Of a stretch of DNA of 64,000 nucleotides, positions 36,785 to 45,099 are shown one piece after another. The stretch is from the NCBI RefSeq assembly GCF_051433195.1, contig NZ_JBHMFT010000002.1, forward strand, positions 1-64,000. Direction: 5' to 3'. A model generated the notes under the pieces. The model had not been told where the DNA came from and ran no database searches. It saw only the letters and a list, made by a program, of their open reading frames with translations. How positions within the stretch are numbered: the stretch's first letter is position 1; the number at the start of each line of letters is the position of its first letter. Made by a program: the position numbers and the translations under genes. The DNA comes from Falsiroseomonas sp051433195 (lineage in GTDB: Bacteria > Pseudomonadota > Alphaproteobacteria > Acetobacterales > Acetobacteraceae).

Positions 36785-38379
36785 TGGCCTGGATCGACCA
36801 GTTGATGATCCTGCCGATCATCCTGCCGATGCTGGCCGGCACGCTGATGGTGCTGGTGCCCGACCAACGGCAGTTCAAGGCCGGCCTCGGCATCGCGTCG
36901 ATGGTCGCGCTGGTCGTGCTCGCGGTGCTGTTGCTGCTGCGGGCCGATTCGGTGCCGGGGGCGGAGGCTGCCGCGGTGCAGGTGTACCGGCTCGGCGACT
37001 GGCCGGCGGCCTTCGGCATCGTGCTGGTGCTGGACCGGCTTTCGGCGCTGATGCTGCTGCTGTCGGCCCTCCTGGGCCTGGCCGCGCTGACCTTTTCCCT
37101 GGCGCGCTGGCACAATGCGGGGGCGCATTTCCACCCGCTGTTCCAGTTCCAGCTCATGGGCCTGAACGGCGCCTTCCTGACCGGCGACCTGTTCAACCTG
37201 TTCGTGTTCTTCGAGGTGATGCTGGCGGCCTCCTACGGCCTGCTGCTGCATGGGTCCGGCACCGCGCGGGTGCGCGCCGGGCTGCACTACATCGCGATCA
37301 ACCTCGGCGCCTCGCTGCTGTTCCTGGTCGGCGTCAGCATGGTCTATGGCCTGGCCGGCACGCTGAACATGGCCGACCTGGCGGGCCGCATCCCGGCGAT
37401 GGACCCGGCGGATCGCGGGCTGTTCGAGGCCGGCATGGCGATCCTCGGCATCGCCTTCCTCATCAAGGCGGGGATGTGGCCGCTGGGCTTCTGGCTGGTG
37501 CCGGCCTATGCCGCGGCCAGCACGCCGGCGGCGGCCATCCTGTCCATCCTCAGCAAGGTCGGCGTCTATGCCGTGCTGCGGCTGTGGCTGCTGCTGTTCG
37601 GCGAGGGTGCCGGCGCATCGGCCGGCTTCGGCGGCACCTGGCTGATGGCGGGCGGGCTGCTGACCATCCTCTATGGCTGCATCGCGGTGCTGGCGACGCA
37701 GAGCATGCCACGCCTGGCCGGTGCCTGCGTGCTGGTATCCTCCGGCACCCTGCTGGCCGCGATCGGCGCCGGCCAGGTGGCGGTGACCGGCGGCGCGCTG
37801 TTCTACATGGCCAGTTCCATCCTCGGCATCGCCGCCTTCTTCCTGCTGATCGAGCTGGTGGAGCGCAACCGCGAGGAGGTCGGCGCCGACGTGCTGGCGG
37901 TGACCCGGGAAGCCTTCGGCACCGGGGAGGAGGAGGAGCCGGAGGAGGATGCCGTCGGCGTCGCCATCCCCGCCACCATCGCCATCCTCGGCCTGAGCTT
38001 TTCGGTCTGCGCGCTGCTGCTGGCCGGCCTGCCGCCGCTGTCCGGCTTCCTGGCCAAGTTCGCCATGCTGGCGCCGCTGTTCACCGGCGGGCAGCCAGCC
38101 ATTCCCGCCGGGTCCTGGCTGCTGCTGGCCGCCCTGCTGCTGTCCGGCCTCGCGACCGTGGTGGCGATGACGCGCACCGGCATCGACGCCTTCTGGACCT
38201 CCTCCGGCCCCGCGCCGCGGGTCGGGCTGGTGGAGATCGCACCGGTGGTGGGGTTGCTGGTGCTGGCCATCGCCATGACGGTGCAGGCCGGGCCGGTGCT
38301 GCGCTACATGCAGGCGACGGCGGATGGGCTGCACGCGCCGGCGGCCTATGTCCGCGGCGTGGTGGAGTCCAGCCCATGA
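36784..38379 (+). CDS. mrpD: Mrp antiporter subunit D (NuoM/N-like)
   Basis: A 531-residue membrane protein with about 14 TM helices, homologous to NuoM/NuoN and MrpA. GDLFNLFVFFEVMLAASYGL holds the conserved TM5 glutamate. FLIKAGMWPLGFWLVPAYAA holds the TM7 lysine and proline signature. An acidic insertion (GEEEEPEEDAVG, about residues 381-392) sits in a cytoplasmic loop. With MrpA it forms the two proton-channel-like subunits. It begins one base inside the mrpC stop and overlaps mrpE by four bases. Confidence 0.94.
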   Translation: MAWIDQLMILPIILPMLAGTLMVLVPDQRQFKAGLGIASMVALVVLAVLLLLRADSVPGAEAAAVQVYRLGDWPAAFGIVLVLDRLSALMLLLSALLGLAALTFSLARWHNAGAHFHPLFQFQLMGLNGAFLTGDLFNLFVFFEVMLAASYGLLLHGSGTARVRAGLHYIAINLGASLLFLVGVSMVYGLAGTLNMADLAGRIPAMDPADRGLFEAGMAILGIAFLIKAGMWPLGFWLVPAYAAASTPAAAILSILSKVGVYAVLRLWLLLFGEGAGASAGFGGTWLMAGGLLTILYGCIAVLATQSMPRLAGACVLVSSGTLLAAIGAGQVAVTGGALFYMASSILGIAAFFLLIELVERNREEVGADVLAVTREAFGTGEEEEPEEDAVGVAIPATIAILGLSFSVCALLLAGLPPLSGFLAKFAMLAPLFTGGQPAIPAGSWLLLAALLLSGLATVVAMTRTGIDAFWTSSGPAPRVGLVEIAPVVGLLVLAIAMTVQAGPVLRYMQATADGLHAPAAYVRGVVESSP

Positions 38380-38870
38380 CGCGGCTGCTGCCCTACCCGC
38401 TGCTGTGGCTTGCGCTGCTGGCGATGTGGCTGCTGCTGGTCGGAAGCGTCGCCCCGCGTTCGATCCTGATGGGCAGCCTGGCCGCCTTCGGCGCCTGCTG
38501 GGCGCTGGTGGCGCTGCGCCCGCCGCAGGCGCGGCTGCGGCGCCCACGCGCCATGGCGCAACTGGCCTGGGTGGTGCTGGTGGAGATCGTGCGGTCCAAC
38601 AACGCGGTCGCGCGCATCGTGCTGCGCGGCCGGCCGCGGGACGTGCCGCGCCAGTCCGGCTTCGTCCTGGTGCCGCTCGACCTGCGCGACCCCTATGGCC
38701 TGGCGGTGCTTGGCTGCATCCTGACGGCGACGCCCGGCACCGTCTGGGTGGAATACGACAGCGCCCGCAGCACCATGCTGCTGCATGTGCTGGACCTGAT
38801 CCCGGACGACGACTGGGTGCGCATCATCAAGGACCGCTACGAGATCCGGCTGAGGGAGATCTTCGAATGA
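38376..38870 (+). CDS. mrpE: Mrp antiporter subunit E
   Basis: A 164-residue protein with two or three N-terminal TM helices (PLLWLALLAMWLLLVGSVAP) and a cytoplasmic tail. SNNAVARIVLRGRPRDVPRQ, then LGCILTATPGTVWVEYDSA, then LLHVLDLIPDD are the MnhE family motifs. It has no complex I counterpart and helps assemble or stabilise the antiporter. ATGA overlaps on both sides fix it within the operon. Confidence 0.93.
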   Translation: MTRLLPYPLLWLALLAMWLLLVGSVAPRSILMGSLAAFGACWALVALRPPQARLRRPRAMAQLAWVVLVEIVRSNNAVARIVLRGRPRDVPRQSGFVLVPLDLRDPYGLAVLGCILTATPGTVWVEYDSARSTMLLHVLDLIPDDDWVRIIKDRYEIRLREIFE

Positions 38871-39148
38871 CCGCATCCCTGCTGTCCTGGTCGGTCTACC
38901 TGGCGCAGATCATGCTGGTGCTGGCGATGGGCTGCGCCGCCTTCCGCGTGCTGGTCGGCCCACGCGCGCAGGACCGCGTGCTGGGGCTCGACACCATGTA
39001 TGTGAACGGCGCCATCCTGCTGCTGGTCTTCGGCATCCGCACCGGCAGCACGGTGTATTTCGAGGCCGCCTTCATCATGGTGCTGCTCGGCTTCGTCGCC
39101 ACCGCGGCGCTGGCCAAGTTCCTGATGCGCGGCGAGGTGATCGAATGA
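38867..39148 (+). CDS. mrpF: Mrp antiporter subunit F
   Basis: A 93-residue, three-TM membrane protein of the MnhF/PhaF family. FRVLVGPRAQDRVLGLDTMY after the first helix is the family signature, with the buried acidic residues of RAQDRVLGLD. It contributes to the sodium path together with MrpA, E and G in known structures. It is coupled to mrpE and mrpG by ATGA overlaps. Confidence 0.92.
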   Translation: MTASLLSWSVYLAQIMLVLAMGCAAFRVLVGPRAQDRVLGLDTMYVNGAILLLVFGIRTGSTVYFEAAFIMVLLGFVATAALAKFLMRGEVIE

Positions 39149-39528
39149 CCGCGATCCCGGACATCCCCTTCGCCGCACTGCCCGGCTGGGCCGCCATCCT
39201 GGTGTCCCTGCTGCTGCTGGTGGGTGCGGCGCTGACGCTGGTGGGCTCCGCCGGGCTGCTGCGGATGCACAGCTTCTACGACCGCGTGCACACGCCGACG
39301 CTCGGCACCACGCTCGGCATCGGCTGCGTGCTGTTCGCCTCCATGATCTTCTTCTCCGTGCTGCAGACGCGGCTGGTGCTGCACGAACTGCTGATCGGCG
39401 TCGTCGTCGTCATCACCACGCCGGTGACACTGATGCTGCTGGCCCGCGCAGCGCTGTACCGGGACCGGCGGGAAGGCTCGATGGATGTGCCGCCGCCGCT
39501 GGAGGCTGGACCTCCGCCACAAAAATAA
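39145..39528 (+). CDS. mrpG: Mrp antiporter subunit G
   Basis: A 127-residue, three-TM membrane protein of the MnhG/PhaG family, last gene of the Mrp operon. SAGLLRMHSFYDRVHTPTLG is the family signature between TM1 and TM2, and LLIGVVVVITTPVTLMLLAR forms TM3. The C-terminal tail is proline-rich. The stop codon lies within a small AT-rich inverted repeat (39519-39534). The complete fused-AB, C, D, E, F, G set suggests a working antiporter. Confidence 0.92.
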   Translation: MTAIPDIPFAALPGWAAILVSLLLLVGAALTLVGSAGLLRMHSFYDRVHTPTLGTTLGIGCVLFASMIFFSVLQTRLVLHELLIGVVVVITTPVTLMLLARAALYRDRREGSMDVPPPLEAGPPPQK

Positions 39529-39534
39529 TTTTGT
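39519..39534. other. AT-rich inverted repeat at the end of mrpG
   Basis: ACAAAA-ATAA-TTTTGT is a perfect 6-bp inverted repeat containing the mrpG TAA stop in its loop, and it is unusually AT-rich for this genome. The stem is too weak for an intrinsic terminator. It may mark the promoter region of the sensor kinase gene 80 bases downstream, although I could not assign clear -35 and -10 boxes. Confidence 0.35.
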
Positions 39535-39616
39535 TCATTCTGGTGGCATAGCTTCGCGATTGCTTCATCTGCGTCTACGAACCTGCCGACTTCGGGAGGG
39601 AGCAGGCCCCTCGGCA

Positions 39617-41404
39617 ATGAAAAGGGGCGGGCAGGGCTTGCCGATGCAGGAACCGAGTGCCTTGCGGCAGGCCACCGCACCGGCCGCGCCGCGGCGCCCG
39701 CACGGCCTGAAGGCCCATCTCCTCGCCCTGTTCGTGGCCCTCCTGATCCCGTCGCTCGGCCTCGGCTCCGTCGTCGCCTGGCGCGCGGTGGAGGCCTATC
39801 GCCACGGCTTCGAGACGCGCCTGGAATGGACCGCGCGGGCGCTTGGCCTGGCGATCAACCAGGAGATCGCCGGGTTCGAGGCCCTGCTGGCCGGCCTTTC
39901 GACCAGCCGGCTGCTGGACGAGGGCGCCACGGCGGCCGACCTCGCCCAGTTCCACGCCCGGGCGCGGGAGGTGGCGGCGCCGCTCGACACCTGGGTGGTC
40001 GTCACCGGCCCCGGCCCGGACTTCCGCAACCAGGTGCACACGCTGGTGCCCGCCGGCACGGCGCTGCCCGGCGGCCTGATGCTGCCGGCCGAGGACGCGC
40101 CCCTGCCGAGGGTCTTCGCCACCGGCCGCACCGCGGTCGGCGGCGTGATCCGCGGCCGCACCTCCGGCCGCCCGGTCTCCTTCATCTTCGTCCCGGTGCT
40201 GCGCGAGGGTCGCGTCATCCGCGCGCTCGGCATGGCCCTGGACCCGGCGCGCCTGGCGGTGCTGCTGCAGGGCCAGGGGCTGAGCGGCGGCGCCTACGCG
40301 ACCGTGGTCGACGCCGAGGGCCACATCGCCGCCCGGTCCCGCGACCATGAACGCCTGGTCGGGCGTGCCGTGCCCACCTGGTTCCGGCACCTGACCGCGG
40401 GGCGCGAAACCGGCTTCTTTCGCGGACCTGGGCTGGAGGCGGAGGAACTGGTCTTCGGCCTCGCGCCGATCCCGATCGCGCCGGGCTGGTCGGTCGCGGT
40501 GATCGAACCCTGGGCCAATTACGCCGCCAGCTGGTGGCGCCCGCTGGCAGTGCTGATGCTTGGCGGGATGGTCGTGATCGGCGGCGGCACGCTGATGGCC
40601 CTGGCCCTGGCCCGGCGCCTGGCGCGCTCCGTCGCCGATCTCGCCTTCGATGCCCGCGGCCTGGCAGCGGCCGCGGAAGGGACCGGCCCGCCACCGGCCG
40701 CAGGGCCCTCCGGCGTGACGGAACTGGAGGCGCTGCGCCTGGGGCTGCGCGCCGCGGCGGCGGAGTTGCGCGCCCGCGCCCAGGACAAGCGCGAGGCCGA
40801 GGATCGCCGCGGCTTCCTGATGCGGGAGGTGGACCACCGCGCCAAGAACGCCCTGGCTGTGGCGCTGGCCCTGATCCGCCTGGCGCCGCGCGACCTGCCA
40901 CCGGATGACTTCGCGACCGCGGTCGAAGGCCGCGTCGCCGCCATGGCGCGCGCCCATTCGGTGCTGGCGAGCCAGGCCTGGAACGGCGCCGGGATGGCGG
41001 CGGTGGCGGAGGGGGAATTGGCGCCCTATGCCGGCCGCTACCATGCCGAGGGCCCGCCCGCCTGGCTGGCGGCGGAGGCGGTGCAGCCGCTGGCCATGCT
41101 GCTGCATGAACTCGCCACCAATGCGGCGCGCCATGGCGCCCTGGCATCTCCCACCGGCCGCATCTCCGTCACCTGGGCGTTCGCGGAGGATGGCGGGTTG
41201 CGGCTCGACTGGTCCGAGGAAGGCGGCCGGCCGCCAACGGGCGACCCGGCGCGGAGCGGCTTCGGCAGCCGGCTGATCAGGCAGTTGGCGGAACGGCAAT
41301 TGGGCGGACGGATCGATCGCGACTGGAACGCCGGCGGCCTGCGCCTGTCGCTGACCCTGCCGCCGCGCCACGCGATGCCGGCCGGCGCACCTGCCGCGGC
41401 GTGA
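39617..41404 (+). CDS. HWE-family sensor histidine kinase, membrane-bound
   Basis: A 595-residue two-component kinase. A TM helix (LLALFVALLIPSLGLGSVVA) and a second near residues 305-330 enclose a periplasmic sensor domain of about 250 residues (dCACHE-like). After a HAMP-like linker, the kinase has EVDHRAKNALAVALALI with phospho-acceptor His407, HELATNAARHGA in the N box, and LDWSEEGG, the W-x-E of HWE kinases. The start at 39617 is chosen over 39644; both are in frame and precede the TM helix. It follows the Mrp operon by 88 bases and could sense osmotic or ionic state, but no cognate regulator is adjacent. Confidence 0.87.
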   Translation: MKRGGQGLPMQEPSALRQATAPAAPRRPHGLKAHLLALFVALLIPSLGLGSVVAWRAVEAYRHGFETRLEWTARALGLAINQEIAGFEALLAGLSTSRLLDEGATAADLAQFHARAREVAAPLDTWVVVTGPGPDFRNQVHTLVPAGTALPGGLMLPAEDAPLPRVFATGRTAVGGVIRGRTSGRPVSFIFVPVLREGRVIRALGMALDPARLAVLLQGQGLSGGAYATVVDAEGHIAARSRDHERLVGRAVPTWFRHLTAGRETGFFRGPGLEAEELVFGLAPIPIAPGWSVAVIEPWANYAASWWRPLAVLMLGGMVVIGGGTLMALALARRLARSVADLAFDARGLAAAAEGTGPPPAAGPSGVTELEALRLGLRAAAAELRARAQDKREAEDRRGFLMREVDHRAKNALAVALALIRLAPRDLPPDDFATAVEGRVAAMARAHSVLASQAWNGAGMAAVAEGELAPYAGRYHAEGPPAWLAAEAVQPLAMLLHELATNAARHGALASPTGRISVTWAFAEDGGLRLDWSEEGGRPPTGDPARSGFGSRLIRQLAERQLGGRIDRDWNAGGLRLSLTLPPRHAMPAGAPAAA

Positions 41405-41414
41405 CGCGGGCATG

Positions 41415-41445
41415 AAAAAGGCCGGGACGCTTTCGCGCCCCGGCC
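41415..41445 (-). terminator. Intrinsic terminator of glnA
   Basis: On the minus strand GGCCGGGGCGC-GAAA-GCGTCCCGGCC forms an 11-position stem with one mismatch and a GAAA tetraloop, followed immediately by TTTTT (41419-41415). It begins 24 bases after the glnA stop. In the plus direction the same hairpin lacks a T run, so termination of the kinase transcript would be weaker. Confidence 0.82.
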
Positions 41446-41469
41446 CTGGCTTGAACGGCGGTCGGCCGA

Positions 41470-42909
<1,440 letters not shown>

Positions 42910-43057
42910 CGTGTGCGGTCCTGTCCCGTTCTGTATCCCCGGTGCCAAATGCCACGCCACGGGAACCGGTCCCCGCCGCGCGCCCGGATGGCGGGATCCC
43001 CCCCTGCCATCCGGCCAGCCTTCCCCGGCGCCACCGCCGGTCCGGCCCGTTTTCTGC

Positions 43058-43080
43058 CCGCTCCGCGTGACGCGGAGCGG
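43058..43080. other. Strong intercistronic hairpin between glnB and glnA
   Basis: CCGCTCCGCG-TGA-CGCGGAGCGG is a perfect 10-bp stem with a three-base loop, 10 bases after the glnB stop. There is no T run on the minus strand, so it is not a standard terminator. It could slow exonucleases or set the ratio of glnB to glnA mRNA. The other 150 bases of this gap hold the glnA ribosome site and nothing else I can support. Confidence 0.5.
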
Positions 43081-43090
43081 ATCGGTCACC

Positions 43091-43429
43091 TCAGACCGCG
43101 TCCTCGCCCCGTTCGCCGGTGCGGATGCGGATCACTTCCTGCACGTCGCTGACGAAGATTTTGCCATCCCCGATGCGCCCGGTGCGGGCCGCGGCGGTGA
43201 TCGCCTCGATCGCCCGCTCCGCCAGCCCATCCGGGCAGACCACCTCGATCTTCACCTTCGGCAGGAAGTCCACCACGTATTCGGCGCCGCGATAGAGCTC
43301 CGTATGCCCCTTCTGCCGGCCGAACCCCTTGGCCTCGACCACGGTCAGCCCCTGCAGGCCGATCTCGTGCAGCGCATCCTTCACCTCATCGAGTTTGAAG
43401 GGCTTGATGATCGCCTCGATCTTTTTCAT
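43091..43429 (-). CDS. glnB: Nitrogen regulatory protein PII
   Basis: A 112-residue trimeric signal protein that binds 2-oxoglutarate, ATP/ADP and reports nitrogen state to NtrB, GlnE and others. MKKIEAIIKPFKLDEVKDAL is the canonical start. GHTELYRGAEYVVDF carries the uridylylation site Tyr51 in the T loop, and TGRIGDGKIFV is the nucleotide-binding B loop. Longer open frame upstream is GC-rich shadow. It is the first gene of the glnB-glnA operon common in alphaproteobacteria. A good sigma-54 promoter lies about 165 bases upstream, consistent with NtrC control. Confidence 0.97.
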   Translation of the reverse strand: MKKIEAIIKPFKLDEVKDALHEIGLQGLTVVEAKGFGRQKGHTELYRGAEYVVDFLPKVKIEVVCPDGLAERAIEAITAAARTGRIGDGKIFVSDVQEVIRIRTGERGEDAV

Positions 43430-43591
43430 CGGCTCCGTCGCTCCGCAGGCCGGCCCGCCCGAGGGCCGACGCAAGCGCTGATTCCTCCCGAGCACCGCCC
43501 TTCGAGTCGCGGCCCGGGCGGGGCGGCCCGGAGGCCGGCTTCCGCCACCCCCGGAGACCGGCTTTCGCCGGACGCACCGCCGCCCTCCGTG

Positions 43592-43608
43592 TTGCATGGC
43601 ACGTGCCA
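43592..43608 (-). promoter_or_regulatory. Sigma-54 promoter of glnB-glnA
   Basis: On the minus strand TGGCAC-GTGCC-ATGCA places GG and GC twelve bases apart, matching the RpoN consensus TGGCAC-N5-TTGCA in all but one base. Transcription would start near 43582, about 150 bases before the glnB ATG. I could not find a convincing NtrC site upstream in 43609-43699. Confidence 0.72.
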
Positions 43609-43699
43609 TCCGGGCAACGGCACGCGCCGCGGAATCTGGCAGGGCTGTCACCCAAAACGCCTAAAAAGCGTTCAACAAGCTTTCAGAACGGGCAATATT

Positions 43700-45049
43700 T
43701 CAGTTGCCGGGCGTGTCGCGGACCACGCGGACAAACGCCTCGATCAGCCGCGGCACCTCCTCCGCCGGGGCCGGCAGGCGGTCTCCGGACAGGGTCATGC
43801 TGTCCAGGAACCGGCCACCCGCGGTGTACAGCGAAAGCTCCAGCGCATCGCCCAGCACCTCCGGCCGGCACACCACTTCCTCGCCACGCGCCTCGTCGCG
43901 GGCCATGGCGACGAAGTCGCGGATCTCGGTCAGGCTTCCCGTCTGGCCGCCGGCCTCCTCCATGAAATCCGCGATCTCGGCATCCACCTCGGACAGCGGC
44001 ACGATGGCGAGCGGCACGCAGCCCTCGCAGGTCTCGAAGGTCGCGCCGCGCCAGCGGTCGAACATCTCGGCGCGCTGGGCTTCCTCCGGCGTCTCGGCGG
44101 CGTCCTCCTCGGGCTCCGGCGGCAGGTCGCCAGCCTCGGCGATGTCGTCCCAGATGGGCAGGGACCAGTCGACCTGCAGCCCGACCAGCACGCCGAAGCC
44201 GCGCTGCGCCAACTGGTCCGTGTCGCCCGGCGGCAGGTCGGCGGGCTCCGCCCCCGCCAGCAGGTCGAGCAGGATGCGCCGCACCGCGAGCGGCGACAGC
44301 TCCGCCACCGCGTCCGGGGACCGCCAGCCCGGCAGGAAGCGGACCTCCAGGCTGTCAGGCAGCAGGCCGGCGGCGACCAGGCTCTCGCCCATCGCGCCGG
44401 CATCGGGCGGCCGCGCCGCGGGCAGCGCCACCGGCAGCGCCACCACCTGCGCCCAGCCGGAAGGGCCGAGCCGGGCGGCCTCCGCCGCGGCGAGCAGCGT
44501 GTCCTCCAGCTCCTCCGCCGCCTCGTCGCCGTGGCGCGCGGCGATCTTGCGCAGCGCCAGGTCGAGCACGTCCTGGCGCTCCGCGGCCAGCAGCGCCTGG
44601 GCGAGGTCGTCGAAGGCGCCGCCATCCTCGGCCTCGAAGGCCGTCAGCAGCCGGTCGGCGATCGGGCCGGGCGCCTTGCCGAAGCCCGGCGGTCGGGGTG
44701 CCGGCGGCGCCTCCAGCCCCAGGGCGCGGAAGGCCGGGGCGCCGCGCAGCAGGCGGCCGCGGTCGATCCAGGCGCGGCGCATGGCGGGCGTATCCTCCCG
44801 CCCCTGCATCCAGCGGCGGAAGGCGGCTCGGTCGGCGACCTGGACGAAGATCTCGACCCCCTGCGCCGCCAGCGCCTGGGCCACGGCGCGGGTCACGGCA
44901 TTCACCGTGGCGAGGTCCGGCGCGCCGGGCCGCAGCGTGTCCAGCGTCTCGGCGTCCGGATAGGTGGTCAGCAGGACGGAATCGAGGTCCTCGCCCACAT
45001 CCTGCGCCAGGGCGACCGCCTGGCCGACCCGGTCCTCGTTTTCTGGCAT
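43700..45049 (-). CDS. Protein of unknown function, acidic, soluble
   Basis: A 449-residue protein I do not recognise. It has no signal peptide or TM segment. It is rich in Ala, Leu, Glu and Asp, with an acidic stretch (PPEPEEDAAETPEEAQRAEM, about residues 300-320) and two cysteines in FETCEGCVPLAIVP, a CxxC that could bind metal or form a disulfide. The N-terminal part (RVGQAVALAQDVGEDLDSVL) is predicted helical. It starts with ATG at 45049 and lies 50 bases downstream of the GMC oxidoreductase gene, same strand, with a strong hairpin between, so it may be a separate unit. The following gene in this direction is glnB. Confidence 0.75.
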   Translation of the reverse strand: MPENEDRVGQAVALAQDVGEDLDSVLLTTYPDAETLDTLRPGAPDLATVNAVTRAVAQALAAQGVEIFVQVADRAAFRRWMQGREDTPAMRRAWIDRGRLLRGAPAFRALGLEAPPAPRPPGFGKAPGPIADRLLTAFEAEDGGAFDDLAQALLAAERQDVLDLALRKIAARHGDEAAEELEDTLLAAAEAARLGPSGWAQVVALPVALPAARPPDAGAMGESLVAAGLLPDSLEVRFLPGWRSPDAVAELSPLAVRRILLDLLAGAEPADLPPGDTDQLAQRGFGVLVGLQVDWSLPIWDDIAEAGDLPPEPEEDAAETPEEAQRAEMFDRWRGATFETCEGCVPLAIVPLSEVDAEIADFMEEAGGQTGSLTEIRDFVAMARDEARGEEVVCRPEVLGDALELSLYTAGGRFLDSMTLSGDRLPAPAEEVPRLIEAFVRVVRDTPGN

Positions 45050-45066
45050 GGCGGTGGTCCTGCAAT

Positions 45067-45092
45067 GGCCGGGCGTTATGCGGCGCCCGGCC
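45067..45092. terminator. Hairpin after the GMC oxidoreductase gene
   Basis: GGCCGGGCG and CGCCCGGCC form a perfect 9-bp stem with an 8-base loop, beginning eight bases after the GMC stop. The T run expected of an intrinsic terminator is absent on the minus strand (ATTGCAGG follows). It is probably a weak terminator or an mRNA-stabilising stem. Confidence 0.45.
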
Positions 45093-45099
45093 GCGCCAC

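Noticed and set aside
42933..42947. Second sigma-54-like site just before glnA (TGGCAC-N5-ATACA on minus)
   Set aside because: The -12 lacks the essential GC, and a start from it would fall inside the glnA ribosome binding site.
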